Assembly: GCF_964656455.1 (NCBI RefSeq) | Contig: NC_135717.1 | Span: forward strand, 15,518,775-15,582,774 | Source: Halichoerus grypus | Lineage: Eukaryota; Chordata; Mammalia; Carnivora; Phocidae | Reading direction: 5' to 3' | DNA: 64,000 bases | Shown here: piece by piece, positions 32,701-47,200 of the stretch | Layout of the letters: every line of letters begins with the position of its first letter | Numbering within the stretch: position 1 is the stretch's first letter | Translations under genes and position numbers: made by a program | Notes under the pieces: generated by a model | What the model saw: only the letters and a program-made list of their open reading frames with translations | The model's database searches: none | Told to the model about the DNA's origin: nothing

Positions 32701-35700
32701 TCTATCCCTCTGACCCCAAATGCATATCATCTGTTCTGGATAATGGTAGCACCGTCACCCTGTTGCCCAAGCTTAGATTCATGCTTGAATCCAACTCCCT
32801 CCCACTTTTCCACTTTGGTTATTACCAAACCCCGTCTATCTTACAGGCATGCCTCTCCCATTTGGCTTCTTCCCCATTCCACTTCTACTTAACTCACATG
32901 TTCATAATCCCCTGGGCCATTGCCACAGCCTCAAATTCAGAGACCCCTCCCACCCCGCCACCACTGCAGCTCTATTTCATTTAGGCCTGCACAAATTAGC
33001 AACTAGCATCCTCCCCAAATCAAATTACGTTGTTAGTCCCCTGTTTAAAAACCTTCATCGGCTCCCCACTGCCTACAGGGGAAAATCTAAAACAGTATCT
33101 TGGCACACCCGCTCCTTCATAATCCGCCTACAACCCACTGTCTACCTCATCTCCTACACCTCCCGTTTCCCTGTGCTCCAGCCTCTCTGAATTTGTCCCA
33201 TCCCTGAACACACAGTACCCTTTCCTAATACAGTGCTGACACTCACGTTGTTCCTTCTGCTGTGAACACCCTTTCCTCCACTTTTCACTTGGCAAACTCC
33301 TATTCCAGCAGCACCAATGTCATCTTCTCTGTGAAGTCACCCCCACCATTCGCAGGCAGTCATTTACTTCTACAACTCTTCAGGATGCAGCCCCACCACA
33401 CTGTCTCTTGCTTTACCAGTTTACCAGTCCCATTAGAACACAAAGCCCCCTGCAGTCCCACAGCCCAACGCGATGCTTAGCCTCAGGAGGTTTCATTCAG
33501 TGCTTTGAGAAAGGACAGGGGTGAGGAATGTATGTCTTACCTGCCACAGGTTGGTGCGGTTTGGCTGGAACTGGTTTCCCCATGGGTAAAGCTGACCTGC
33601 CAGTAGAACAAGGAGAGAGTGGGGGAGGGGGAGGCGAAGGGTCGTGGAAGAGGGAAAGACAGAGAGAGTGAGGGAACCAAAAGGAAGTCAGGAGGTGATG
33701 AGAAAAGGAGAGAGAGATTACTTACTTTTATTTCCCATGCCTGTCCCTTCCACTCACTGTCCTGCATTCAGAGCCCCTGGTCTCCTGATCTGCTCCAGGA
33801 CAGTGCAATCCCAGGTGTGGTTCTGACTAATGCCAGTCTGGTAAGCTATTTGTTACCAGATCATGTCCAGATAAGTACAGAAATTGAGAGTAAGATTTCA
33901 GAAACTTGGCAATTGGACTTAGATTGGATAAATAAGCAACCTCATTTATCACAAGAATTTTGACTATTGGTATAGCTGGTGTTTAAAGAGTAGCAGAGGT
34001 GTGGAACATGGGGAGTTGCTGTTTCCTTCTCCTAACTTTTTGTTCAGTTAAGATTGCAAAACTTCATTGTTTGTACGAGTCCCTTCACACCTATGGAAAA
34101 AGCAGTTTGGGTAATTCTTTTCTTCTTCCCTGTGCTATGTTGTTCTGATTATATTAATTGAAATGTAACATGCCTGGGTGGAATCTCCAAGAATAACAAA
34201 TTTTATGTCTGTTTCTTTATTCCAGTTTTCCAGTTATTAATTTTTTTGGCATTTTACACAAGTATTGATCTGAGATGGATCAGAATTGAAAACAGTAACA
34301 ACTGGCCCTCCACCACACAGTTTAAGAAGTACTGCTCTAGGGAGTATGGACCCTTCCCACCCTTCAAAGCTCCCCATGCAGGACAGGATGGGGAGAAGAA
34401 TAAAGGGAAGTCGCCGTGCCATCTCTATACCCTTCAAGCCCCCTCGGGCAGCAAACTCCCACTCTTCCTCGGTGGGCAGCCGTTTCCCCCGCCAAGCACA
34501 GAAGGCACGAGCATCATTCCAGCTCACGTGTACCACTGGGAGCTCCAGTCTCTCTCGGATGCCAGAGCCAGGACCTGCAGGCTGACAGCCAGGATGAAGT
34601 GAGAAAGGCTTCTGGGAGCGCACAGAAGTCTGAGGAAGGCTAGGCTTAGGGTGCCTGAGTTCAGCTTTTACCACTAGATGGAGCAAGGAAGTTGGAGGAG
34701 ATAGCCTGGTGAGTGAAGAGAGGCCTAGAGTCAGAAAGAGCATAAATATGAGCCAAGGGAGAAATGGGATGGGCAATGGGAAAAGAGCTCAGGGCAGAGG
34801 AAACAGGGCTGCTTGGCTGTTGCCTTGAAATTTCTGTCACCCTTTTTAATTTAGTGTCTCTAGATAGGCAAGGGGTCTTCCAGGGAAGCCAGGCCTCCAG
34901 AATAAGAGTCAACAGGGGTAGAAAATGAGGCAGAGGAAACAACCCTTACCTGCCTCCAGAACGCCCTTTCCACTGGAAGCCACCAGAGAAGAGACTGCAA
35001 AAAAGAAGTATGACTGCAAGATGCTCTGACCCAGCCAGGGCACCTTCCTGACTGACACACACGAGGCAGAAAATACTTCAGACTGGGACTCAGGTGGCCC
35101 AAGTGCAGCTGTTTCTGGACCCCGGAAAGCAGGACGTCTCACTACCATTATTAGAGGGATGTCAAGCTGTTCTCCTGCCAGTTCAGGGAGTAACTTGAAC
35201 CCTACATGTATCTGGTTCCTTACAGAGTCTCAGTATGCAGAAACCAGCTCAGGGTTAATGTCCCAGGAGTGTATGCCCCTCTGACTCTTCCACGGAGGAT
35301 CTCTCTTGCTCCTTCCTAGCCTGCAGCTCTCAGGTGGGATTCTCTATGGTGGCTCTGGTGGGCCCATAACCCGCTCACATTCCTTCGGCTGCAAGCCCAG
35401 GTTCTCTCACCTCCATCTGATGGGTCATGTTGTTTCTAAGCTCATCGGAGACCAAGTCCTCAAAGACAAAACTCCACCCGAACATCTCAGCCTCTGTCCG
35501 GTACTTTTTTCCCCTGACAAACTCCCTGAGAAGAGATATTTCACTTGGTTAAGCTGCTAAGGTTCCATGTCCCACTCTCACCCCCTCCTGCTCCAGAAAA
35601 CCTCATATATCTTTCTCCTCAAAGCCACACATCACAGAGTTTCCATCAACAACAAGCAATTAACATGAAAGCCTGAGCAGGAGATTTTCTTTTAAAATCT

Positions 35701-38700
35701 GTTGCTCTATGTGTAATTCATATATAGAAAGGCACTCTTTTTAGTGCATGGTTTTGTGAGTTTTGACAAAGCATATAGTCACTATCACAATCAAGATACA
35801 GAACAAGTCTATCAAACACCTCTTAAAATTCCCTCATGCCTCTACAACCACTGATCTGTTTTTTGTCCCTATAGTGTTCCCTTGCCCAGAATATAAATTC
35901 ACAGAAACTGAATCATACATTATGTAGCTTTTGGGTCTGGCTTCACTTAGCGTAATGCTTCTGAGATTCGTCCATGTGTTGCCAGTATTGGTCGTTTGTC
36001 CCTCTTTGTTGCAGGGCAGCATTTTATTGCATGGATGTACCGAATTTTGCTTATCCATTCACCAGGTACATGCAGGTCATCGGGGTTATCTCCAGTTTTT
36101 GGAGATTATGAATAAAGCTGTTGAGAAGATTTAAGGGTGGGAATGGGTCTCTTTTCTGAAAGGTCTTCATCACATACCTACTCTCACAACAATCACGAGA
36201 GGGAGGCAGAACGTGTGTTACTATCGCCATCTAACAGATGAAAAAAACGGAATCAAATAAAAATAATGTGTTGAAATTTTAGAATGGATGTTCACATAGT
36301 TTGCTATGGTATAGCAAATTCAGCAAGCAAACTGCCAGGGTAAGATGGATTGTTTTTATTGGGCTAAAAGTACCCCATCTGTGCCAGCCCTCTGATATGA
36401 GAAGACAGTGTTCACCCATCAAAGGGGCATTGAGAATGGAGGAGGTGATCAGATTTGGCAGCAATAGCTATTTACCAACCTCAGAGCATGTGAACGGTTT
36501 GAAAATCTTTTACCGGAGAAGCAGAGACAAATCATGGGTTCTAAGCAAAGTTTAGGGGCTTGCTGGAAGTCTATCATAAAAAGGTCATAAAAATAACTAA
36601 ATACATAAGTGCCATAATTTGAAATATAAAAGATTTCTATCATAAAATATGTCATAACTTGCAATATATAAAAGTGCACACTGTGCATCTAGCTAGCTAG
36701 CTATTTCTGGTTCTCATGTTATAGCTCAAGCCTGATCAAGAGTGATTTCTCCTTCAATTTTAATAAAAATTCTTTCAAAAAGCACATATAAGTAGTGCAC
36801 ACTGTATTACAGAAAAATGAGAAAATACAAGTAGATAAAAAGAAAAAAATTGAAATCATCCATTATCACATCAACTAAGATATAGCCGTGCATATCCTTT
36901 CCTGTTCTGCCCCCCAGCAAGAATTTTTAAATAGCTTTAAGAGGGTGCTTCCCAGGGGGAAAAGAAAAAAGGGGGATGCTTCCCTGGAATTATTTTCTTT
37001 TGGAAGTCACAAAAACATGGGTAAAATCTGTTACCTAATGCAATGTTACATCTTCCAGTTCTTTTTAAATGCATATACACTCCATGCACATACTTTTTAA
37101 AAACAGGATCATACCCTGTATATTGTTTGTAAGCTACTTTCTTCACTTAACATCTCACAATTCTTTTTGACAACAGGATTTTAATGGCTGCTAAATATTC
37201 TGTGATGTTGTTACAGTATGTTTAAGCGATCCTTATATTGTTAATATTTGTTTACAATGGCATCTTTTTAGCTAAATGTTTTAAGACCTTAATTCTTTCC
37301 TTAAGGAAAATCTCTAAAGATGGAATCACTAAGTCAAAGGGCCTGAGAAGTACACCAACCATCCTTATGTTTACTTCAGTCTGTGTCTCCTGAATCAATC
37401 TTTCCCCATAACTTTTTATTTTAAAGAGTTTTAAATCCACAATGTAACATTTAAGTCATTTGCCACATTGCTTTGTCTTTCTGTTCCCTCCTTTTCCTTT
37501 TCCCACTCCTCTTTCTATAGTCCCCCTGTATCATTTAAGGTAAGTTACAGATGTCTCCTGGATCATTTTCTGCTTTAGCCTACACAAACATACACAAAAC
37601 ATACCGCCTTGAGGAGACTGAGACAGCTCAACATGGCTTCTTAGACTGAGCTGGAACCATAATGTTTGTCCTAAACTAACGCCATTTCCCTAAGTAAATA
37701 TAAAGGGAATTTAAGAGACTCTCAGCTACTAGGACCCTTCTCCCAATCCCTCCCCCCTGTGGAAGAGGTTTTTGTTGAGTGTTTGACTTCTGCCCATATT
37801 TCTCAGTGCTATACCCAATGTAATGGAAAATCCACTGGCTGAAGAGTCAGGGGATTTGAGTTCCAGGCCCAGCTCTGCCACTAACAGAGAGTGAGTCTCC
37901 AGACTTGATTCTTCATCTGAAAAATGTAGGTAATACTTATCCCACAGTACTATTGCAAAGATGATATGTTATAGTAAACAAGCTACTTTCCATTTAGATA
38001 TTAGGAATGAAAATTAGAAAGAGCCTCTACCCCTCCTGGAAGAACACCTGATGTACCTGAAATCTTTGTTGGTGACAGGAAATATGTCAATGGCAAAGGG
38101 TTTTACTGTCACCTCTCGGGCAGGCCCTTCACCATCTCTGCCATCTGGTGAATTTGTTCCCATCTGGAATCTCCCACCTGGTAGCTGGACCATGTTAGTA
38201 GTCTGCCCATTCCCTGCAGAGAAAAGGAAGCATCATCAGTAACACATGAATATATATAAAACAAGTGGCAATATTTGGATTATATGTAATATTCATAATG
38301 GTGTAATAAAAAAAATGTAGGCTTAAAAATTTGGCCTTAAATTCTTGTTCTGCCACTTAACTTGTTGGGTGACCTTAGACAAATTAGTTAATCTTGAGTT
38401 TTGCTTTCGCTCCACAAAATGGAGACAACATCTAACTATTTCAAGGGGTAGCTGTATAAATTAAAATTACATGTGTGAAATGTTGTGAGCAGATGGTAAT
38501 TATTCAACAAATGTTTATTTCTGTCCTTACTGCTCTATTCCTGTACGCAACAATTCTTTGTCCCAGCTAGGTAAATATAGACACTAAGAACCTGAAATAC
38601 TTCTAGCACCTTTCTATCCATACTTCTGCTCTTGTTGTTTCTCTGCCTTTTCCTCCCCACTTCTTAATGATTTTCACCATTATATCATATGCTCCAGAAA

Positions 38701-39783
38701 ATACCTATTTTGCCACTGTAGCATCTAGCACAAGAGCACAATAATTAGCAAACGATTGAGATCCTTCATATCTGCTGTTTGAACACCTCAGAAAATCAGA
38801 ACTAAAAGGATCATTAACTCAACCCCCTTATTTAACAGGAAAAAACCAAGACCCCAAAAGGAAAAGCACGTGAAGAGCTAGTTAACAAGGAATAAGGACT
38901 AGATCCAGGTCTCTTTACTTCCAGGTCAGTGCTATTTCCAACCCACCACACTTGTCTTCACACTTTAGAATGTTATGTTTCTTCTTAAGGATATCTAAGT
39001 ACCAAAGTTCCTTAATGGCAGCAGAGTCCACCGTCTTTTCACGTTTCTCTATCTTTAGCCCTCTTGTTCTCACTCTGACACACTCACACTGATGATTTCA
39101 TCTACTTCAAGGGAGAAAAAAATGGAGCAAGCAGGGAAATCTCAGATTAAAAGGGAATTAAGAAACAACATACAACTGCAATGTATGAACTTTATTTTGA
39201 CACTAACTCAACAACTATAACAAACACAGTAGGTGAATTTGAACACTAACCCGACGTTTAATGATATTGAGAACTGTTAATTTTTTAAGGCAGGGAAAGA
39301 GGACGGCATTTTTTTCATGACTCTTTGTCTTTTCAAGCTGAGTATTTACAAATAAAATTGTGTAATGCCTGGATTCACTTCAAAAAGGCCCCAGGGAAAT
39401 GGGAAAGTGGGAGCGATACCGAAACAGCAAGATTAGCTATAAACTGGCAACTGTTTCCAGTTGCGCGACGGGTACATGGGAGGGGGTGCCTTTATGTTCT
39501 CTTTTACTTTATGTTCAAAAAAGTAAAAAAGAAGTTAGATAGGATACGAGCCGTTAACCACCTGACCAAGTTGGCCGCCTCTGGGAGGTGCCTCCGGCCG
39601 CTGCAAGCCCACCCAGGAAGCGGGCGGAGGGGCCACGGTCTCTTTCCCCGACCAGGGCGGGGGACCCACCCCCTTCCTGATGTTTCCCGGGGCACACAGG
39701 GCCAGGCCAGCACACTGACCTAGCTCGAACCACGGACCAGACAGGAGCAACAGCAGGGTCAGCAGCGGCGGCGAGGGGCCCAT
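29736..39783 (-). CDS. SUMF2: Sulfatase modifying factor 2 (FGE paralogue)
   Basis: Spliced minus-strand CDS of 300 aa (human 301); exons from 5' to 3': 39720-39783, 38057-38213, 35411-35525, 34950-34994, 34431-34581, 33541-33596, 31565-31649, 31232-31376, 29736-29820. SUMF2 is a soluble ER-lumen protein related to SUMF1, the formylglycine-generating enzyme. It binds SUMF1 and sulfatases and dampens the modification but does not catalyse it. Visible: a Leu-rich signal peptide ([10 protein letters not shown]), the C-type-lectin-like FGE-sulfatase fold ([32 protein letters not shown]), and an N-glycosylation sequon NRT in exon 6. Where SUMF1 has its two catalytic cysteines, this protein reads [19 protein letters not shown], with no Cys. 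The chain ends LPGEL, the usual ER-retention-like tail of this paralogue. All phases agree and every intron is GT..AG. Confidence 0.96.
30707..30903 (+). mobile_element. Can-SINE in SUMF2 intron 8
   Basis: Head gggcacctggggggctcagt, tail caaataaataaataaaatc plus poly-A. Antisense to SUMF2. Confidence 0.95.
32270..33480. repeat. MIR and L2 remnants in SUMF2 intron 6
   Basis: About 32270-32430 is MIR-like (ctactatgtgttcgggctgcc, aactgaggctcaaagtgatt). About 32560-33450 reads like an L2 3' region (gactcccaaacc, tcggctccccactgcctacagg, cctacaacccactgtctacctc). Neither has an intact frame. Confidence 0.5.
35690..36135 (-). repeat. Old L1 3' fragment in SUMF2 intron 2
   Basis: Antisense L1 text (catatagtcactatcacaatcaagatacagaac, cttcacttagcgtaatgcttc, gcttatccattcacc). 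Decayed and non-coding. Confidence 0.6.
36770..38040. other. SUMF2 intron 2, remaining sequence
   Basis: AT-rich intron DNA, with L1-like fragments about 36890-37590 and an MIR-like stretch about 37850-37990 (gagttccaggcccagctctgccac). I see no other gene. Confidence 0.4.
38320..38550 (+). repeat. MIR SINE in SUMF2 intron 1
   Basis: Contains ttctgccacttaacttgttgggtgaccttagacaaattagttaatc and tcaacaaatgtttatt, the MIR core and 3' end. Confidence 0.65.
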
Positions 39784-39890
39784 GCCGGGAACACGAGCAG
39801 CGCACACACCGTGGGCCCTGCCGCGCATGCGCCCCGCGTGCACCACGTCGGCCGCCGTACTGCGTGCGCACTGCCTGATTTTTTTTTTTT
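39560..39890. promoter_or_regulatory. SUMF2 CpG island
   Basis: CpG-dense DNA surrounds the SUMF2 ATG (39783 on -) and covers the start of intron 1. GC content falls again above 39890. No TATA box; the exact transcription start cannot be read from sequence. Confidence 0.65.
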
Positions 39891-41212
39891 GGCCGACGGG
39901 TTTGGTTGGTCCCAGGCTACAGCTGGGTCTAGAATTTAACGTGTGTGGAGCCAGATAGGTGCAATTTTCTCAGGGTTAGCGTTGAGGGACCAGGCCATTC
40001 CAGAAGCCCCTTCAATACCCCATGAACAAAACATTTTGACTGATTTCCTTCCCTTTTATATTCAAACCCCTTTTGGGCGCTGGAATACCATTTCAAGATC
40101 AAAGAAAAGGTTTCAGCTTAACGTTTATTGCACACTTACTGTACGCAACTGCCAAGTCCTCAAAAATACAAAGCTTTGCAACACACAACTTCACGGTCAA
40201 GGACTGCAGAGATATAAAAATTTTGTGCAAACAGGTGGGAGAAAAAGGGCACTGGAGGGTCTGGGATGGGTACTTCAGCATAAGCAAAGGTGCAGGGGTG
40301 TGAAAACATGGTCCACTGAAAATCTCCTATCCCTAAGCCCCCATGCTTGAAAGGTCTTCTACCTCTGCCTCCTTTTTCTATTTTCCCCACTTCACACTTT
40401 GAGCTTATTCAACTCCCTTGCCTCTACCTCACCCATCTTGCTGTTCACTAAAACTTTAGGAAGCATTTTTTTTTTTTTAAAGATTTTTATTTATTTATTT
40501 GACAGAGAGAGACACAGTGAAAGAGGGAACACAAGCAGGGGGAGTGGGAAAGAGAGAAGCAGGCTTCCCGCGGAGCAGGGAGCCCGATGCGGGGCTCAAT
40601 CCCAGGACCCTGGGATCATGACCTGAGCCGAAAGCAGACGCTTAACGACTGAGCCACCCAGGCGCCCTTCTGGGGAGCATTTTAGCACAGCTACTTTGAA
40701 AGCATTACAAGTCCCAATGATCCAATAGTTTTACTCATAGGAATTTATACTAAAACAGGGATGCTTTCAAAATTTTAAGTTACTTTAAGTATTTATATTA
40801 TCATAAAAACTTACAAGTGTAACAGTATAGGGACCTATTGGATAAATTAAAATACATCCATTAGAAGAATTATTAAACCATTATAATTTGTTTTTCAAGG
40901 AACATTTAATAACAAGGTAGATAACATACACTTATCTCACATGGTACTTTTATATCACTGAAGCTAAAGCAAAACATCCTTTTCATTGGGTAAAAACGGC
41001 CTGCTTAATGTGTGTACATTGCAGTGCAATTTAAAAAAATACTGTAATTTCAGAACTTCAGAATTTAAGTGTCAGTGTTCTCTTTTTTTTATACGGGAAA
41101 AGAAAATGCTTTTGAAAATTATTTGAGGCTTGGACAAAACTTCCGCCGCTATATTCTTAGGATCACTCTGTGGAGTCTTCATGATTCGGATGACACAAGG
41201 GAAGCTTCAAAT
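39891..41212. other. Between SUMF2 promoter and CCT6A stop
   Basis: Holds the CCT6A 3' UTR on the minus strand, one SINE (40470-40667) and AT-rich DNA. A candidate minus-strand ATTAAA lies at 40905-40910; AATAAA at 40124-40129 is inside what looks like an MIR end and is less convincing. Confidence 0.4.
40470..40667 (-). mobile_element. Can-SINE downstream of CCT6A
   Basis: Poly-T, aaagatttttatttatttatttgacag, then gagccacccaggcgccc. Flanks aggaagcatttt and ggggagcatttt. Confidence 0.93.
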
Positions 41213-44200
41213 TCAACCTTTTAGAGAAGACATTCCAGCTCTCATGATCTCATCAACCAGGAGTATGTTGGTGGCAATCACAGTGCTGAAAGGAGTGGAA
41301 AATCAGATGGCTCAGGTTTGAGATATGAACCCTAATTCAACTCAATTTCCAAACAAACTGCAAATTATATCCAATTAAGTTTCTCCTTTCCCCTCCAAAA
41401 CATGGAAGGCTAGTTTTATTTCTATACTTTCAGTTGATCACAATTTTTGCAAAACCAAAAAACCAAAACCAAACACAAGTAATTAAACAGAACATACCAA
41501 ATTAAGAGTATGATGATTCCCTAAAGGTTATTTTAGTTTTGGCTTTCTCAAACTTACCAGGAGTGAAGAAGCTGTTTCTTTACACAATAGTTATCCCATA
41601 TGCCTACTTCGGCTGCTACCATTGGCTCACCTGCAAAGTAACCCAGTATTCTTAAAATCACACATAGCAGGTTATAAGATCAGAATGCTACGACAACAGA
41701 GTATTTTGTGATTTGCTCATCACTGATTATTCTCATTATCCAAAGTTCCTCCCAATTTTGCTCCAAACCATGACTCCTGTATACAGTATCTTTGATTACG
41801 TGGCTGATCTCTACTCAGAAGACTTCTAGTAATAGTAATGCTCTATTTGGTTACCAAATGTTTGAACATCTCTATTTTTCAGGACACATTCTCGTTTGTC
41901 CATCTTAAAGTAAAGCACTTGAACTATATAATCTGGCCAAAATGGGCTTATCATTTCCCTCATCCCAGAAACCTTTTCTATTAACTTGAATGTAAATGAT
42001 GTTATTGACAACAATAGGTCTTACACATACTGCATGGGTGTCTCTCTCAGTTCTCTTTCTTCCACTTATTGTATTTGTCTATTTTGTGTTATTGCATTTA
42101 AGATGAGGGCTTTAAATTATTTCACTAAGACTTGGTCCCATCTTCCAGCATTTGCTATCCTCAGCCTTTTTTCACCCATGAATATGATCATCTAATGTAT
42201 TTTCTTATTAAAGTCCCTAATAAAAGATTGAGTAAAGCCAGCCCAACATGAAATCCTTCCATATTAACCTTAACCACCTACCACTACTCAGCAATATCAA
42301 AAATTCATCTTTGAAATTATACAAATGTCTACTCTATTCCATTAATTACTGTATCTAGTCATTCCATTTTTATATCATTTTTTAGAACTCAGGGTTCCCT
42401 AATAACACTGGTGTCAAACTGCAAAGCATCTCTCCAAGATTCGTTTGTCTCCATTTTTTATTCTTCCTGGCTTCATCTCACCTGAATCTAGTTCTCCCCC
42501 TACTAATAGCTGCATTGTCTTACCTGTGTTTAAGTCCACACCCACAAGTTGACCTGATTCTGAATGTTCTGCTTTGACTTTAACTAGTGTTTCCTGAAGG
42601 TCAAAACCAGAGTTCTGAGCAAGTACCTAAAGCAAACAAATTTAATCCTTTAAGGACAGAACCTAAGAAGTGATAGTCAATCTACAATAAATGAACCATA
42701 ATTCCAATTAAGAAAAACAAACAAAGGGGCGCCTGGGTGGCTAAGTCAGTTAAGCATCTGCCTTCAGCTCAGGTCATGATCCCATGGTCCTGGGGTCGAG
42801 CCCGCATTGGGCTCCCTGCTCAGTGGGGAGCCTGCTTCTCCCTCTCCCTCTGGTTGCAGCTCCCCCTGCTTATGCTCTCTCTTTCAAATAAATAAATAAA
42901 ATCTTAAAAAAAAAAAAAACAAAACCCTTAATGAAGACAGACCAGTATTCATGTTCAGAGAATAGGCATCTGTTACTAACTCATTGATCCATTTCAAGCC
43001 CAGCAACACACCGATCATAAGCAATACCCCCAAATAAGCACACAATAGAATAAAAACAAAAAGCAAGCTTGTACTCTAGTATAACCCCTACACTGCAAAC
43101 CCTCTAAAAACAGTTTATCTCCTGCACCTGAAACGTCAGATATTCAATTCTCTTCCAGAGGAACCAAATACATTTGGATGATGAGAGATACCTGCTCTAG
43201 CTACGTTCAGGAGAAAGCTGATAAAACCTGTTTACTCAAAATCTACATTATGAAAAAGACCCCACATTATCAAATACTTTCATCAGCTAACTCATTTTGA
43301 TGTAGTTAAGAACACTGACTGTTAAAGCAATCATACCTTGGGAATAATGAGTAATGCATCAGCAAACGCTTGAACTCCCAGTTGGGCCCTGCCCTTTACA
43401 CTGGGCTTGTACTTAATCAAGGCTTCTGCCATTGCCACTTCCACTGCACCTGCACCCGGAACCACACAGCCTGGGGGGGCGGGGGTAGGAGGAAAGAAGT
43501 GCTGAACCAACAAATAAAACTGTAGAATCATTTTAAGGAAAGACATAAAACATAACGTAAAAAACATTAATTTCCCGAGAATGTAGTATAGCCACCACAA
43601 TGTTAATACTGCACTTGAAAGCATTATAAGCAACACATCAAATAGCAAAATGGTTCAATTCAACTAGTACTTGCAAGCTCTTAGTATTAGTTCATTTACT
43701 TGTATCCACTTTTAAAAATGGTATGCTATGAAAAAGCTTAGCACACCATCACAGGCATTTTAAAGGGAAGACTACTTTTGCATGGTGTCTGGCTGTGTAA
43801 ACTACTGATAAAAAGAACACAGTATTCAGCCATGCCTTTCACACTAGCCAAAGAATATAAATACAGTAAAGATCTTACCATCATCAATAGCATTTTTAAC
43901 AGCCCTCAAGCCATCTCTTATTGCATCTTTGATTTGAGTGAGTGTGTGCTTATTTGGTCCTTTGATCAATAATGTGACAGAGCGAGGATTGTTACATTTC
44001 TCAATAAAAGTGAATTTCTCTTCTCCCTATGTGAATGAAGAAGGGAAAGTATTTTCAAAAACAGGATATGGTTGTACAAAGAATGAAAAGAGTAGAGGGC
44101 TTATGGAAGAATAAGTAGCATATTAATAAGGGAACAACACACCAATCACATTAAAGCAAATTACTTCACTTAAAAAAAAAATTGCATATAGAAGTGATTT

Positions 44201-47200
44201 TTCCCATCAATAGCTTATCATTATTACACATAACCTTCAAAATGTATGTAAACAAAGGAAAAATCTGATCCTAAGTTTGAATGAATTTTTACTACCAAAG
44301 AATTCATGAACCAAAAATTATTTATTATATTATCTTCAGAAAGAAAATACACTTACCAATGTATATTCATAGACAAGTCCTGCATATCCCAAACAATCAG
44401 GATTTAGGTCATCAAAGGAATTTAGGGCTACTCCACCGCAAGCAAGAGTCAGCCTGAAATATTGAAGTGTGTTTTGGGAGATGTATAAGCAGCTTTGTTA
44501 TGTATGTTTAAAAAGATCATTAATAATTTTTATGAAGCAACCTTTCAGAATTACATACTAAAATCCTAAAGTTATTTTTTAAATAACCTTGAACCTTCCC
44601 ATTCACCACCAACCAGCTAAAAACCAGTCTTTTCTCCTAACTCGACATTTAACCCACGCTTGCTTTCTTTCTTTTTTTTACAAGATTTTATTTATTTATT
44701 TGACAGAGAGAGACACAGCAAGAGAGGGAACACCAGCAGGGGGAGTGGGAGAGGGAAAAGCAGGCTTCCCACCCAGCAGGGAGCCCCATATGGGGCTCAG
44801 TTCCAGGACCCTGGGATCATGACCTGAGCCGAAGGCAGACGCCTAATGACTGAGCCACCCAGGCGCCCTAACCCACTCTTTCAAAGTCAGCAAATACTCC
44901 TCTGATAAGAAATCTAAAGATGAACAAGAGCTCTTTATCGTGGTGAGATCCGGGGGAAAAGTAGTTCTCTGAAACCCCTTGATGCTCTTTTGACATGGTT
45001 GGTAACGTACATATACATGTCATGGTTTAAAACTAAAGCATACACCAATGTTCACAGCAGCATTATTCACAACAGTCAAAAGGGAGAGACTTAAATGTCC
45101 ACTGATAAATGGATAAACAAAAGGTGATATACATCCATACAATGGAATATTATTCATCCTTAACAAGAAATGACATTCATTCTAGTAATGTTACAACATG
45201 GATGAACTCTAAAAACATCATGCTAAGTGAAATAAGCCAGCATAACAGGACAAATATTGCACGATTCCTTTATATGAGGTACCAAATTCATAGAGACAAA
45301 ATAGAATAATAGTATTTACCAGGGGCAGGGGAAAGAAACAAAGTTACTGTTTAATGAGGAGAATTTCAGTTTGGGAAGATGAAGAAGTTCTGGAGATGAA
45401 TGATGATGATGGTTGCACAATAATGTGAATGTAACTTAATGCCCACTAGATTGTACATTTGAAAAAATGAGTAAAATGATAAATTTTATATTATGTATAT
45501 TTTAATCACAACAAAAAAGGAAAAACACAATAAGAACGGGGGGAAAAGAAGTAATCCCACTTAACTTGCAAAATAAGTAAAATCTACATCACTAAGGTAA
45601 TATGCTATCCGTACCTTTCCATATTTCTCCTTTTAGCTCTACGGAGAGCTACTATACCTTCTTTTGCAAGAGCATCTAAGGAAAAGGGGTCAATTCCCTA
45701 TAACAAAAACAAAAGTTAGTTACAACAGAAGTCACCTTAAAAATAACAATGGACAATATAGACTCATTTCATTCTCACCTTTTGATTAATAACAACGAAT
45801 CCTTTATCTGAATCACCACAGACTTTCTTTTTCAGTTCTATTATTTTTTTAACTCTATCTTCAATGAATTTTCTTTCAGCTTTTACAAGTTTCTCTCTCT
45901 CTTCTGCACTCTTGTAAAAAAAGCCAGAATTCACTTCTCTATTTAAAAAAAAAGTTACAGAAGGGGAGTGGGGGAGAATGTTTATTGTTTGAGAAGATAA
46001 ACCAGTAGCCTCAGAAACAGGTCTTGAGATTTAACAAATAGCCACTGAGCTCCAATCCTGCCCCTGGTGTATTTTCAGAGGTTATTTCCTGTAATTCACC
46101 CGAACCCAACTGAGGCATTACTGCCCTCACAGTGGGGAAACTTAAGTCTCATAAGTGATTTGCCCAAAATACCAAGCTCCTCCACCTCTCTATTCCATTT
46201 GTAACGGGCTATAAACTCACGTTTTCTCATATTCTAATGACACATTGCATGTGAGGATGTATGCATCTTCTACTCTTTTTTTCATATCTGGATGCCGTGC
46301 CCCATGGTCCAAAACAAGACCTCTGATTAAGCTGTTGAAACACATAGTAAGTCGTGCTGTTATTGATTTCCAGATAATAACATACACTAATGAAATTCAA
46401 ATACTGAATTGAGAGTGTATTGATAATTTTCACACAACTTTATTTCTTGAGTTTTTGAAAAAGACTTTTGGGTGAAACCTAGGCAGGTTCAATTATGAAA
46501 AAGCAATATCCAGAATACAGCACAAAAACAAGCCATTCAAACAAAAGTAACAATGCTTATCTTGTAAAGAAAATTCTGCAGAGAAACAGTTGCAACTGGT
46601 AGGCTCTCAAATGTCATCACCTCCTTTAAAAATTATTTTTTAACTAGGTCTTTGAAATGTAATATATATTCTAAATTCCGAAACAGTCTCCTACTATGCT
46701 TTGTAACCTACAGTTTAATAAATCATTGACATAGCTCGCTTTTCAGAATCATACTGACTATAAACACGTAACAGTAACCTCATTTCAGGAGGAAACACTA
46801 CTGAGCAAACTAAATATTCATCTAAGCAATACACATAAATTCAGAGAAAAAGACATCAGCCAAATAATATGTATTATATAAAGTGCCTGTAAATCTGTAA
46901 ACACACTTTGTAAGTATTTCATGGCATTCTACCACCTACCTTGTATCAGTTTCAGATTTATGTTTCATCTCCATGATCTCAACCATGAAGAGGTCAATAG
47001 GTTCATCTTGTTTTTTAATGGCCAAAATGGAGTCCACTACAGCCTACAATAAGAGCAGAACCATTAGATGAATTTGATTTGCAGTCCAGACACTTACGTT
47101 GCTTGTTCTTCAGAGAAATATACGTTTCTTTAAAATCTGAATCAATCTTCGCCTTTTTCTATGAGGTAACAGAATACATTACTCGTAAAGGATTGAAGTC

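Noticed and set aside
34237..34776. 179-residue minus-strand open frame
   Set aside because: It contains SUMF2 exon 5 extended into both introns; only 34431-34581 is coding.
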